Shown: positions 23,892 to 34,480 of the stretch, one piece after another
How the letters are laid out: each line of letters opens with the position of its first letter
Position numbering within the stretch: the first letter of the stretch is position 1
Origin: Selaginella moellendorffii
Lineage: Eukaryota; Streptophyta; Lycopodiopsida; Selaginellales; Selaginellaceae
Reading direction: 5' to 3'
NCBI RefSeq assembly: GCF_000143415.4
Contig: NW_003314296.1
Span: 539,645-603,644, forward strand
DNA: 64,000 bases
Program-made: the position numbers and the translations under genes
The notes under the pieces: model-generated
What the model was told of the DNA's origin: nothing
Database searches by the model: none
What the model saw: the letters and a program-made list of their open reading frames with translations, nothing else

Positions 23892-24803
23892 ATGAGGCGG
23901 CTTGTTCTTCCGCGAAGCTTGGAGCTTCTCAAGAAAGCGCCCACCAATCTCTACACGCGCAAATCGCCCTACATCGCCACGATCGAGTCCGTCCATCGCC
24001 TCACCACTGGAGAAAATGGAGGAGACACGTACCACATTGTGATCGACCATGGAGGCAACGTTCCTTTCTGGGAGGGACAATCGTACGGAATTCTCCCGCC
24101 AGGGACGAATCCAAAGAGACCCGGAGCTCCTCCTCCAAATCGCTTGTACTCTCTCGCGTCATCAAGGTATGGCGATGATTTGTCCGGGAGAACCGCGAGC
24201 CTGTGCGTCAAGAGAATCGTGAGCTATGATCCAAACGATCCAAACTCGACCATACCGGGGATTTGTAGCAACTTCCTCTGCGACGCTCGTCCTGGAGATC
24301 AAGTTCGCATCGTTGGCCCGTTTGGAAGCTCGCTACTGCTCAACGAGGAAAATCCTCGAGGAGCTCAGATCATGGTTGGAACTGGAACTGGAGTGGCGCC
24401 GTTTCGAGGATTTCTTCGCCGGATGTTCGTCGAGGAGGTGCCTTTCAAGTTTGATGGACTGGCGTGGCTGTTCCTCGGCGTCGCCAGCTCTAAGAGTCTC
24501 TTGTATCACGACGAGTTCGAGAGGATCGCGAGGGACTTCCCGAGTAGCTTTCGGTATGATCTTGCGCTGAGTCGAGAGATGGTGGATCGAAGTGGAGGGA
24601 AGTTCTACGTCCAGCACAGGATCAAGGAGAGAGGCAAGGAGGTGTTGGAGCTGCTCGAGAGTGGAGGACATATTTACTTTTGCGGGAGGGAGGAGATGAT
24701 GGAGGGGATTCAAGAGACTTTCAGGAAGCTTTGCGGGGATTCTTGGCATGAGAAACTCTCTGGCTGGAAAAGGAATAAGCAGTGGCATGTAGATGTATAT
24801 TGA
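23892..24803 (+). CDS. FNR: Root-type ferredoxin-NADP+ reductase, intronless
   Basis: FAD enzyme that moves electrons between ferredoxin and NADP(H). 303 residues from the chosen ATG: RLYSLASS (residues 84-91, FAD), LCVKR (104-108), GTGTGVAPFR (163-172, NADP), FDGLAWLFLGV (187-197), IYFCG (261-265) and the C-terminal WHVDVY ending in the aromatic residue typical of plastid FNRs. SRYGDD and GVAPFRGFLRRMF are closer to root-type than leaf-type FNR; root-type enzymes run the reaction from NADPH to ferredoxin in non-green plastids. Only about 20 residues precede the conserved core and they do not look like a full plastid transit peptide, so a 5' exon may be missing or targeting may differ. The whole frame is a single exon although plant FNR genes usually have many introns. 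GC content is far above the flanks. Confidence 0.93.
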   Translation: MRRLVLPRSLELLKKAPTNLYTRKSPYIATIESVHRLTTGENGGDTYHIVIDHGGNVPFWEGQSYGILPPGTNPKRPGAPPPNRLYSLASSRYGDDLSGRTASLCVKRIVSYDPNDPNSTIPGICSNFLCDARPGDQVRIVGPFGSSLLLNEENPRGAQIMVGTGTGVAPFRGFLRRMFVEEVPFKFDGLAWLFLGVASSKSLLYHDEFERIARDFPSSFRYDLALSREMVDRSGGKFYVQHRIKERGKEVLELLESGGHIYFCGREEMMEGIQETFRKLCGDSWHEKLSGWKRNKQWHVDVY

Positions 24804-24840
24804 GGAGGAGAAGAAAAACTCGGTAGCTTCAATGCTTTGC

Positions 24841-25392
24841 CTGAACTTGAAAGTTACCGAATCAAAATTTAATTGTTTGTTTCAAGAACGAACACTTGCT
24901 GAAAATCTGTATGCTGCAATGGAGTGAGTAAGAATCCAGCTTGAACTTAAAACTCACATCTTTGGGTTCTATTCTTCCACATCCTTGAAAATCCACCTGA
25001 AGAATCACCGCATTTTACTCTCACAAACGAACCATTCTAAACATCAACACTCTGGCGAGCTTCAGAGCTCTGCCTGGCAAATTCAGCAACAAAAAGAGTG
25101 AGAAAAACGTATGAACTTAATAAGTTACCAAATCAAAATCCTTTCAAGCCGGGGCGAAAAGTCCCGTAACTATTTCTTTCGCTTGAGTGTATGAAAAGAA
25201 TAAGTCTCGTCTGAACTCTTGTATATCTGTAAACTGCAGTGGAGTGAGACGGGAAGCAAGAATCCAGCTTAAACTTAAACTCACATCTGTGTGTTCTATA
25301 ACGAGCAGCGTCGGTCGTCAAATCTTCCACGTCCACCTAGAGATTCAGCTTCCGGGGATAAGAAAAGCATAAAAACAAACCATTCTAAAGAT
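24841..25392. repeat. Local duplication of the phospholipase 3' flank
   Basis: 24841-25047 and 25113-25392 are related in the same order: 'gttaccRaatcaaaat', then 'tgYaNtggagtgag', then 'aagaatccagctt.aactta', then 'actcacatct', and finally 'aaccattctaaa' at each end. The second copy runs into the stop codon of the phospholipase gene, so the first is a shed copy of its 3' end, about 270-345 bp away. It lies between the FNR and phospholipase genes, which converge. Confidence 0.75.
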
Positions 25393-27273
25393 CACCGCTT
25401 TGGCTCCTTTGATGCTGGAGCAAGTGACTTAAGACCGGCGAGATGAGGCGTCCTAAATGCCCCGGCGTCGAGTCTCCTCCCTTGGGCTGCGCTCTATCCC
25501 CAGACGCCGAAGTAGAATGGAGCTTCTTCTGCTCTATCAGCTGGTCCGCAAACCACGACAAGCGCTGCTCATACGTCTCTTCCAGGACAATCTTCTCTCC
25601 GAAAGCATTTCGTGCCACGGCCTTTTGCATCAAGAGCTCGTCCGTGAGGCGTGTCAAGTCTTCGATGTTTTTCTGGCTCGCGCAGTCCATGTACGCCATG
25701 CTCTTAGGCAGGCCGGAGAGCTGCCAAGACGAACAAGACAAGAATAAGAAAACAAGCCATGTAGACTAAATGCAAAAAACGTGCCTGGATTCGCAAGTAA
25801 TTGTCAGAGCAATCGTATCCAGCAAACGCGGATGACAATTGATAGTCCACAGTATCTGGATTTAACAAAGACACATGAGAGATGCGAGTTTCTAAGAGTT
25901 TCTAGCGATAATTCTCTTACCTGCGGTGCCGTCCATCATAATGTTGAGTAGAGGACGCATCCATCCTGCTAATCCCCATTTCTTGGCAGCGTCAAGCTCG
26001 TATCTTTCGTCGAGCTGGCCAGCACCAAGCGACAAGACCTGCAAAAGATCCCTCCGCGATTAATTAAGTACACGGTGACAAAGCCACCACACCATCTCTA
26101 CGTACGAAAAAGCAAAGTTTTCTTTAAACAAGTACCATCACGTCTTGGAGACCAGTCGCTTCAGGGAAATCCGTGTTGTTGCTCCACGCATGAGTGACTG
26201 CAACAAGCGCCTGAAAGGCCAACAGCGAAGCCATTCAGTGGAGCAACAAAACTAAGAGGTGCCCGGTACCGGATTGTTTTGCACTACTGCTCCATCAATG
26301 AGTGTTGCTGAGACTTTACCATCCACTGAAGTAACATGAGCCGGACGAAAGTATGTCGGTGCTGCAACCGTGGCACGGCAGACTTCCCAAAGCCTGGAAT
26401 GAAAATGAACAAACAAATTGTTTAAAGGCAAAAGACCAAGGTGGGGATTTACCGGAAGTTTTTGCTCTCGTCCTTCATGGCTGCCTGGCGCACAAAAAAG
26501 AAAGGAGTCGCCTGAGAGATGTCGAACGCCGTCACAAGCACCGGTTTGAGAGTGTCTCTCAGCGTAAGCTCCCTCCCGTCTCGAACGAGATAGTCCTTGA
26601 GCAATTTTTCCAATCTCCGAGGAGAGTACTTCGGCCTATACATCTGCCGCACGGAGAAATGAAAAGGATCGTACCATCTCCGCTGGAAGATATGGCGGCC
26701 GTTCACGGCGTAGAACCGGCAGCACTCCTGCGCCGTGAAGAGTGGCTCGCCAGCCTCGTCCGGTGTCGCGAGCATGAGAGCTATCAGAGCTCCAGTGCTG
26801 GTTCCAGCGAGAAGATCAAAGTAGTCACAGAGTCTAACTCTTGCCATCGTTTTCTCCTGAAAAGACAAGAGAAGTTCAACTTATATAAGTCCATAGCTAT
26901 GGAAGAGGAACACTTCCAAGTGTTACAAAGAGAAAACTAAAGTTTTAGCTATAAAAGAAAGAAAGAAGTTTACCTGGAGAAATGCTTCCAGTCGACATAG
27001 AATTCTTGAGCCGATCAGTCCGCGCATCCCCCCTCCATCCAGGCTAAGAATGCAAAGCTTCTTTCGATTTTCGGGCTTCTCGGAGTGGCCATTTGCCGAT
27101 ATCATCGACCAAACGTCGTCAAGGTCACCAGGCTTACCATTTTGTAGGGCGTCGCCGACTGATTTCGTCCCGTCCAGATCCACCACGGCGGGATCGGAGA
27201 GAGCGCCTTCTTTGGCCATCTCCCCCAGCATTTGTGGAGGCGGTTGCGTGGAGCTCGAATTTTTCCCCATCAA
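25385..27273 (-). CDS. Patatin-like phospholipase A, 7 exons
   Basis: Hydrolyses acyl groups from glycerolipids. Exons from the 5' end: 27273-26974, 26856-26453, 26393-26270, 26210-26136, 26038-25921, 25855-25785, 25720-25385, giving 475 residues. DGGGMRG at 79-85 forms the oxyanion hole, GTSTG at 118-122 holds nucleophile Ser120, and DGA at 268-270 holds Asp268, so the catalytic dyad is intact. LCILSLDGGGMRG and the downstream DYFDLLAG resemble the plant pPLA-III group, but those usually have a GxGxG esterase motif; here it is canonical GxSxG. The first 70 residues are polar with no signal peptide, which fits a cytosolic or membrane-associated enzyme. Intron 6 appears to use a GC donor (25784). 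Diverges from INTS8, sharing the upstream region. Confidence 0.93.
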
Positions 27274-27462
27274 GGGATTCCTAGAGTAAGTTTTACTAGG
27301 CGCTAGCTACTCGCGATTACCCACCTTGGTGAGATTAATCGATTGAATCGCAGCGGCTTGTTGATCGATCAAGAAGAAGAATCACTCCTCGCTAGAGAGC
27401 TAGGGCCGGTGGTCTTGGAAAAGAATGCAGAGAAAACGATCATCGCCGTTAAATGGAGGGAA

Positions 27463-27551
27463 CACGTGTCAAGGCGTGACACTTGGCACAGTCACAGATT
27501 GACACGTGTTACGCTTTTACGCAGTTTTAGGGTTTAGAGATGTGACACGTG
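27463..27551. promoter_or_regulatory. Three G-box/ABRE-like sites in the shared promoter
   Basis: CACGTG occurs at 27463-27468, 27503-27508 and 27546-27551, each inside ACACGTGT, spaced 40 and 43 bp. ACACGTGTC is the classic plant bZIP/ABRE core. A telo-box-like TTTAGGGTTTA lies at about 27526. The sites sit 190-280 bp upstream of the phospholipase start and about 440-530 bp upstream of the INTS8 start, so they could serve either gene; abscisic acid or stress control of the phospholipase is an inference. Confidence 0.7.
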
Positions 27552-27589
27552 TCGGTATTTAAATGTGTGCTTCCAAGAAACTTGGGAGA

Positions 27590-27710
27590 TGCTAATAGAT
27601 ACTAAGTATCCTTTTAATATGTCAAGCACTAGATTCGAACCCGACACCTCCAGTGCGGGCGGCACCCGCGCGGCACCGCAGCTCTAACCCTATATAACTA
27701 GGGCAGGGCT
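27590..27710 (-). repeat. tRNA-derived SINE-like or tRNA-relic sequence
   Basis: On the minus strand an A-box-like GGTTAGAGCTGCGG (near 27692) is followed about 45 nt later by a good B-box, GGGTTCGAATC (near 27640). No cloverleaf closes around it, so it is not a tRNA gene; spaced pol III boxes without tRNA folding suggest a SINE or tRNA relic. It lies in the phospholipase-INTS8 promoter region. Confidence 0.4.
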
Positions 27711-27990
27711 TTGCATTTTGCTCTGTTCTTCACAGGGCAGTCGAGGCACCTGTATCGTGTCTGTGGCTCCTCCTCTTAGGGTTTATGGTGTCCCGATGAT
27801 CCAATCTTGTTCTCTCTCTTTTCCGGGGCGTCGTCTCGAAGCGCTGCTGCTGCTCGAGCGGGCGTCTAGGTCACCGATTTCATGCCAGGCAGTGGCGCTG
27901 GCGGCTGGAATTTGGTCGACAATGCGGCCGGGATTGGTGTAGGAATGATAGTCTGGTGGCCTGGCCGTGGAATTAGGGTTGGAGGGAGTG

Positions 27991-30900
27991 ATGGCTCCAG
28001 ACGGCGGCGGCGGGAAGGCGGACGTGGCTGGATTATGGATTGAGTTCGTGCTGATTCCGCAGAGATTGGAGGAGCATTTGGATGGATTGGCGAGCGGCAG
28101 GGCTTTGTCTCCCGGGCATGCCGAGCTTGTCAATATGTTTTTGGAGCAGGCTGTGGCGAATCACAAGCTGTCGAGGAAAGAACCGGTACGCTCTTCTCTG
28201 CATTGCATCGCATTTTTGTTGTGATATCTAGAAAATTTGCTGCATTGCTATGAGCTGACTGGATTTCTTCTCTCTTTTATCTTCGTAGGATCCTCAGGGC
28301 GGTGCTGCGGCAGCACCAGCACCATCGAGGGCTGCTAAAACAGCGTCGTTGCTCTGCGAGAGAGCGGTCAGGGTCGCATCGGCAGCACGGTTTAGCCTTG
28401 AGGACATCGAGGTACTTGTTCCGAGGCATCTCCAGTCGCTGCTCCTTAGAGCTTCGGTAAAGTATGACAAGGATAGGTCCCTGTTCCACGAGTGTAACTT
28501 CCATCGCTGGGTGATCCACAAAGCTCTAGCACCCGAGGCTTTGAGGCTTTCCATGGCGAGCCCGGCAGTTCGTGCTCGTGATGCAGCCACAGGTGAGCCT
28601 GCAGAGATTTTTCAAGATGGATTGTTGCCGGTAAGCGGAGAATCGGAACAGGAAGGCCCCTCGGTCAGGTTCTTGGAGGATGTTCTGGCTTCCGTGGGGG
28701 ACAAGGTTGATAAGGTTGACAGGACAAAGAAAAAGGTGGGGAAGGCGGTGCCAAACGGGGTTGTGATGGATGGGCTGCAGGAGGATGGTCTGTGCCAGAT
28801 CTTGTTCGACGTTGCAGAATCACACTTCATGCGGGGAAGGATAAAGAAAGCACACGACCTGTTTAGCAAGTGTGCCTCTCTAGCAGATGGTTACGAGTCG
28901 TCCCCTGTCCCTGAAGACCGGCTTCATGGGTTTATAGTTGCTTGTAGAGCCGTGGCTAGTTCAGGAGCAGTGCAGCACCAGACAGAAGGAGACGAAGTGG
29001 AAGCCGTTCTCATTTGCGAAAGAAGCCGGGTTTCGAGTAAAAGAAAGAATCAAACTGTGCTTTCCGATCATTGCAATGGGGTGAACGAGGAAAGTCCTCA
29101 TAAGAAGGTGGATCATAGAGTCAAGCAGAACGGTATTAGTTTTGAGAGCGGCCAGGATCATACGAAACAGGTTTCGAATGGTTACAGAGCGAAGCTGGGA
29201 CAGGATGCTGTTGAAGATAAAGGTCTGGTGAAAGTTCTGGCTGATGATGTCTTAGCCCATCGCTTGCCTTGGGAATACTGCCTCTCTCTGGAAAAAGACT
29301 TCACACTGCCTGCATCAGTCCGTTGTAAAGTTGCTGCGTGCAACATTCTGCGAAGGGTGATTGAAGGAGCTTCTTTCGATTCGTTGCAGCGCTTTAGTGA
29401 ACAGTTCCAGGATAACAAGGAGGCTGTACAGTTCTTGATGCAGCTTGTGTCCAACGTCAGTTCGGAGGTCAGGGATTCAGGTGGAGATGAAGACCTCCAA
29501 TTGCTACCACGATTGCAGCAGTTCACCGTCTACTTTTGTTGCACCCTCGAGGAGTCTTGGTGCTGGAAGCTGGTCTGCAAGAAAAAGTTGGTCTCCCCTG
29601 AATTCATGTCAGACAGCAAAGAGGGGGAAACGGTCTCTCCACCTGACAAAGGGGAAGCTGTAAAAAGTGGGTTGATTCTTCTAGACATTCTACAGGGTGG
29701 TAATTTAGCTTCGGTCGAGCACGCTACTTCGCCAATATTTGAAATGTCAGCTGAAAGTATAGCGAAAGCAGTGCAGCTAAGGGCCTTCGATGCTCTGGAC
29801 AGAGGAAAGGATTACAATCTGGCTAGGCAACTGTATGATCTGGCCAAGCGCATTTATCCCGAGGCAATCGACAGTGAGCTCTTCCTATGGTTTGTAGATA
29901 GGACAGGTGGTGGCGGTGATAGTCTTGGAGTGGCCTTACCTGAAAGGGCCGAAGGATATCTCAGCAGTGACGCCGTAGTGTACATTGTGGTGCGGATTGC
30001 TGATGAGGAACGATGGTCTCTAGTGCTGGAGCTTTGTAGCTGGGCTCAACGGAGGCAGTTTATGGATCACAAGGACGTTGCCTCAGTGTTCAGGGAAGCA
30101 GCAATCCTTGGCGTTCTGATGCCTATGTGCCTTGGCCAAACGCATGCGCGGGAAGACGAAATCCTTCGGAAGTTCGAGGAGTTAATGACTTTGTCTTTCA
30201 GCACGAAAGATGGGTGTTTACTTCCGGGGATGAAGGTGCTGCCAGTCGTCTCCAAACTTTCCAGTGTTCGAGTTTTGGAGGTTGTGGAAAATCTCCTAGC
30301 AGGCTGGATAAACAGATGGCACGCAACACCGCCGGTAGAATTGGCAAGATATGGCGCCTTGGCTCGTATGGCTAGCGCTGCTGCGGACTCCAAAAGTCAA
30401 GCTCTCAGGACATCTGGCGACTGGGGAAAGATGTTTCATTCGTTGCTACAACGGCTGCTGGAACTTTCGAAAGGCACAAGGGACGACTCCCGGGGCTCTC
30501 GATGGCTACTTGGTCTTGCGGATCTCGCATTTGTGGATCATGCGTACCTGAGCTCTCTACAATTCTATCTAGAGGTGCGTATTCTACTCTCTCTGCATTT
30601 ACGTAGGGTGGCTGTGCTTGAGTTCAGTGTGCATGCATCCATACTTTATTTGTCTAAATCTTTTAAGCAGCGAGAGGGCGGCTTGGGAGAAAAAAGTTTT
30701 GACGGTCTTTTTTCCAATGGTGGTTTCCATCACAGGAATCTTTTTTCTTGTCATTAGCTTGCTCGCTTCTGAAGGCTCTGGATTGTCTCCTGGAAGGCTG
30801 TGGTGAATGCAGGCATGTTAATTTTTCCTTTTTGTGTTGCTAGTGCTCCAGTTGTTTGCTGAGCTTCCAAACGATGACTGTGCGCTTTTGTAGGCCGGCG

Positions 30901-31484
30901 CTGTTCGGAGTAGCTTCTATTGCGATCGGGTGGCATCCATGGCCCGTGAATTCTTTACTCCTTGGGTGGTAAGTGCTATTTCTGGTTGACATTTTTGCAT
31001 TATTTTTGCCGCCTGTTGTGCGTGCTATACAGTTTTTTCTGATGCTAATGCTTGATCAGATAACAAGAATGATTGCTGCGTGCAAGGAAATTGGTGCACA
31101 GTTACAGGCTGCCATTCTTTGTCAGTGTCTTCCTGATCCAGACTATGAGTCTGCCTTCCAGATTTTACAGGCGAATCCGCTCATTGTCGATCAGGACGCT
31201 GCATTGTACTTCGACTGTGTATGGGAGGTGAGTATGTTTCTATTTTTCTCTTCGCATGTAGTCACAAGATGAATGACATGTTGTTTTTCTACTTCTAGAT
31301 ACCAATACTGGAGCTGCTCGTTCACATGCACGCAAAGGCAGGTGACCGAGCACGCGTTAACACTCTTATAAGCTTGCTCCAACAGCCTGCTCTGAATGTG
31401 CATAATCCAGCCTCAATAAGGCAGGCGCACATTGCTGCCATGGAGCAGCGGTTCCTCCAGAGGCTTTACGCGGAACTGGTGTAA
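27991..31484 (+). CDS. INTS8: Integrator complex subunit 8
   Basis: Scaffold subunit of the nuclear Integrator complex, which processes 3' ends of snRNAs and attenuates RNA polymerase II; in animals INTS8 helps recruit phosphatase PP2A. Exons: 27991-28185, 28289-30574, 30894-30968, 31060-31227, 31299-31484, giving 969 residues, the family length. The N-terminal WIEFVL...LEEHL block matches the start of the family, and the C-terminus AAILCQCL..DYESAFQIL, then VWEIPILELLVH and FLQRLYAEL, is the diagnostic INTS8 ending; both were recognised from knowledge of the family. The protein is helical and TPR-like with a low-complexity loop around residues 200-310. GTG at 27967 opens the same frame, but the ATG at 27991 is the first real start. 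It diverges from the phospholipase and lies 350 bp before the F-box gene on the same strand. Confidence 0.92.
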
Positions 31485-31833
31485 TGTAAACTATCTTCTT
31501 CGCGCTCAGAGGTCCAGCTTGAATTTGCGGCACTCCTGATGCTTCCGAAAAGAGAAACTCTCAGGTACTTCTGAGCCTCTAATAGTAGAATGCTAAACAT
31601 CAGTTTGCTCGCAGGCTTCTTACTGCTTCATATAGCTCTAAACATCACAGGAGCGGCCATGGCAGGTACAGTTCTGCTGGCTGCTGATTTTTTACTGTAA
31701 TTTCCAGGTTTCTTTTTAATTTGTAGCTATAGATCTGGACCGTTGGTTGACTGGTGCCTCTCCGCTACGAAGAGACGCACTTGTATACTAGTGTGGACTG
31801 AAGTTCCCAGTGTACATAGGGACAGGAGAAACA

Positions 31834-33138
31834 ATGGCAGACTTGGCCGAGAGAACTACTCCCAGTCTCGAGGAAATAGCTCGAGTGGAAGTGGAAAAAA
31901 CAGGACAAGGAGGAGATACAGGGACAGGGACAAGTGCTGCCCGAGAGCTCGAGTATGGTGAAGTCTTCAAAGAAGAAGAAGTCGCTAGCTCGTCGTCAAT
32001 GGCTTGTCAATCATATGTTCCCGACGATGTCTGGGTACGTGTTTTTGAGCGGCTACCGTGGGCAGGGGTGGTCCGTGCTAGAACAGTGTGCAAGCGCTGG
32101 CAGAAGCTGATCGAGTCCCCTCACTTCGAGCAGGCAGTGTCGTCGCAACCTCCGTGGCTGTTCGTCTCCACGACACTGGACGACACAGTGAAGGACGACC
32201 TCCATGCCTACGACCCGGAAACGGATAGGTGGTACAGCGTCCCTCTCGACTTCCTGGTGAAGAACCACTCGGGACCTCGCTGGACGGTGGTCTCGAGCAC
32301 CGGCGGGCTGGTTTACGTGATGCAGGAGCCGTGCAGGGACCTGTTGATCGACGTGTTTAGCCCGATCACGAGGAGGAAGCGAACGGTGGCCTACTCGGGA
32401 TACCCGCGCTCCCGCGAGCCGGTGACGCCGGTGGTGTGGACGTTCCTGGGCGACGATGCGTCCCACTCGCGGTGCCACCACTTGCTGGTGGCGTCGAGCT
32501 GCGACGGCTGGGGGACGCGGCTCTACTGCCCGACCGACTGCGACTGGGAGGAGGTTGGCGAGGGGCATCCAAAGCTGCGCGACTCGAGGGACTCCAAGTA
32601 CGCGTGCTCGGTCCGGGACGAGAAGTTCTTCGTGCTGGTGGAGGACGAGATCGACGCGGGGGTGGATCCGTATGGGTTTGAGCAGATCGAGTACCGGATC
32701 GTGCTGCTGGGATTCGACGCCGCGGAGGGGTTCTGGGAGGAGTACAGTATGTTCCCGTTTGAGCGGGCCGAGGACGCGGTGATCGTGGAGTTCCACGGCT
32801 ATCTTCACTTGGTGGCGGCGTCGTGCGAGTCGGACCGGCTGTGCATCCGGGTTTACAAGTTTTTGGAGAGGAAGAGGGATGCGTGGGTGGAGGTGACGGC
32901 GACGAGCGAGCTGTGCCCGCTGAGCTTTGGATCGCGGCTGGGCTTCTTTCAGCTGGCGTGTGCCACGGCCGGGGATTTGCTCTACGTTGTGGGCTACTGC
33001 GAGGACTCGGCGCTGGCGGGGGTGTGTGACTTCTCCGAGGGATCGCCGAGGTGGAGGAGGATTTCCAGCGTCCCGTTTACGACGGTGGGCTTTTGCTTTT
33101 GCTGCAGCAAGAAGATCGATTCATCGCATTTCTGGTAG
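31834..33138 (+). CDS. F-box protein with kelch/beta-propeller-like C-terminus, intronless
   Basis: Putative substrate adaptor of an SCF E3 ubiquitin ligase. 434 residues. Residues 1-58 are acidic, Ser/Thr-rich and probably disordered; residues 60-98 are an F-box (VPDDVWVRVFERLP, then VCKRWQKLI). The rest reads as degenerate propeller strands (YDPETDRWY, GGLVYVMQE, LYVVGYCED) as in plant F-box/kelch proteins; the substrate is unknown. ATG at 31834 is chosen; a second in-frame ATG at 31999 would drop the acidic leader but keep the F-box. Single exon and very GC-rich (above 60% by eye), which produces long shadow frames on both strands. The 3' end passes abruptly into AT-rich DNA. Confidence 0.9.
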   Translation: MADLAERTTPSLEEIARVEVEKTGQGGDTGTGTSAARELEYGEVFKEEEVASSSSMACQSYVPDDVWVRVFERLPWAGVVRARTVCKRWQKLIESPHFEQAVSSQPPWLFVSTTLDDTVKDDLHAYDPETDRWYSVPLDFLVKNHSGPRWTVVSSTGGLVYVMQEPCRDLLIDVFSPITRRKRTVAYSGYPRSREPVTPVVWTFLGDDASHSRCHHLLVASSCDGWGTRLYCPTDCDWEEVGEGHPKLRDSRDSKYACSVRDEKFFVLVEDEIDAGVDPYGFEQIEYRIVLLGFDAAEGFWEEYSMFPFERAEDAVIVEFHGYLHLVAASCESDRLCIRVYKFLERKRDAWVEVTATSELCPLSFGSRLGFFQLACATAGDLLYVVGYCEDSALAGVCDFSEGSPRWRRISSVPFTTVGFCFCCSKKIDSSHFW

Positions 33139-33414
33139 TCGCGATTTTTTAAAAATAATTTTAATCAAGATATTTGATACCTTTTGATACAATCAAACTC
33201 CAAATAAATTTGATATAATTACATGAACTTATTTGTAAACTTAAAACTACAGATAAGTATATTTACCATTTATTATTTATATTTGGATTAAAGTTTTTCA
33301 CCCATAAAACAAAACAGGATTATACAGGACAGACCCGATGCAGACCCACTATTTTGAAATGTTTTCATTGTAGAAGTTACATTCTTGACTTTGCGTAGTC
33401 CTCTGCGCCAAATG
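33139..33414. other. AT-rich spacer
   Basis: Probably the F-box 3' UTR and spacer. No gene seen. Confidence 0.5.
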
Positions 33415-34080
33415 TACCAAACAATTCACACCAGAGTTTTGGCGCTCGTTCTCTCGAGTTCTGTAATGCCGCGGACTTTACTCGTGAGCACCCCAACGCC
33501 ATAACACCGGTGGTCCGAGAGTTCTTGTTCCAGGAAATCCTCAAGTTGATTGACAAGATTGCCTAGTATCTATCTTACTATAAAGCCATGGGGTTGCCAT
33601 CCTCTGTGGAGAGAACTTGGCCTGCAAAGAAATTTCATGCTAGCGGGAAGATACACTAAGTTAAACTGTTGCTGAAAAGAAAGTTTCAAGAGAATTACAC
33701 GATCCTGTTGTAGCAAAGAATATATTTTGGAATTATAACATGATCCAGATTGGCGATTTTATAATGCTCCAAACTATAATATCTACAGGACGTGCCAGCA
33801 ATCAACTCCACATGGATTCTGCAAGGGTGTTCTGAGGATTGGAAAGGTGTTGGTCTCCATGAATGAAGAGAATTTTGCTAACAAAGGGAGCTGGAGTTAA
33901 CTGGATGGCAACCTTGTTGTACAATCAGAACTTTAAAGTGATATGGACGTACAGCGTCTATTGTAGGAGGCCTTGCTGATTGGGACTGGCCTTGTTTGTA
34001 ACATAATGGTATTCTTACAGTAAAAATTACTGAGGAAAGATTTATTTCTCGAGGAAGCTTCAATCAGAGACTTGATGTTG
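33415..34080 (+). pseudogene. Dead copy of the bulb-type lectin gene
   Basis: Degraded plus-strand relative of the lectin at 34481-35482. Homology starts in the promoter ('cacaccagagYtttggYgctcg' near 33428, matched in the opposite strand near 35588) and continues through a coding stretch without a start codon (GCGGACTTTACTCGTGAGC near 33471), the STP-H-GF region near 33805 and the 'gaactttaaagtgatatgga' block near 33926. It has stop codons (TAG near 33563), frame changes and a deletion of roughly a third of the gene. The pair is tail-to-tail. Confidence 0.85.
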
Positions 34081-34480
34081 CACTGATACTACCGAAAAGT
34101 AATGATATTTAGAGTTGAGCCTGGTGACAGGAAAAAAACAATGTTTAGTGAAGACAGAGATCTCTTGAGCTTGGGAGTTGAAAGCCCCCAAAGAAACTCA
34201 AACGATCAGCTGGCACAATGTAGGAAAGAAAAAATGAAAGAAAACTTACCAGAAGAATGCACCACCAACTTCAGAAAAATCGAAACTTGCTCGATGAAAA
34301 ACACTCCATCCAGTTGGAAACACTCGTCGCCCTTTCTGCTCCACATTCTAGTCTCGTATATATGAAAAGTCAGTAGATTTTTCTTTAGCAAACACTTTTA
34401 GGCTCAGTCTAGCAGCAATTAGTATTTGATAAAGTTTTAAAATTGCAAAATTTAAGTTAACTGCTACAACATCTGCTATG
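34081..34480. other. Spacer between the convergent lectin copies
   Basis: Short open frames on both strands have no domain or promoter. I see only shared 3' flank. Confidence 0.45.
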
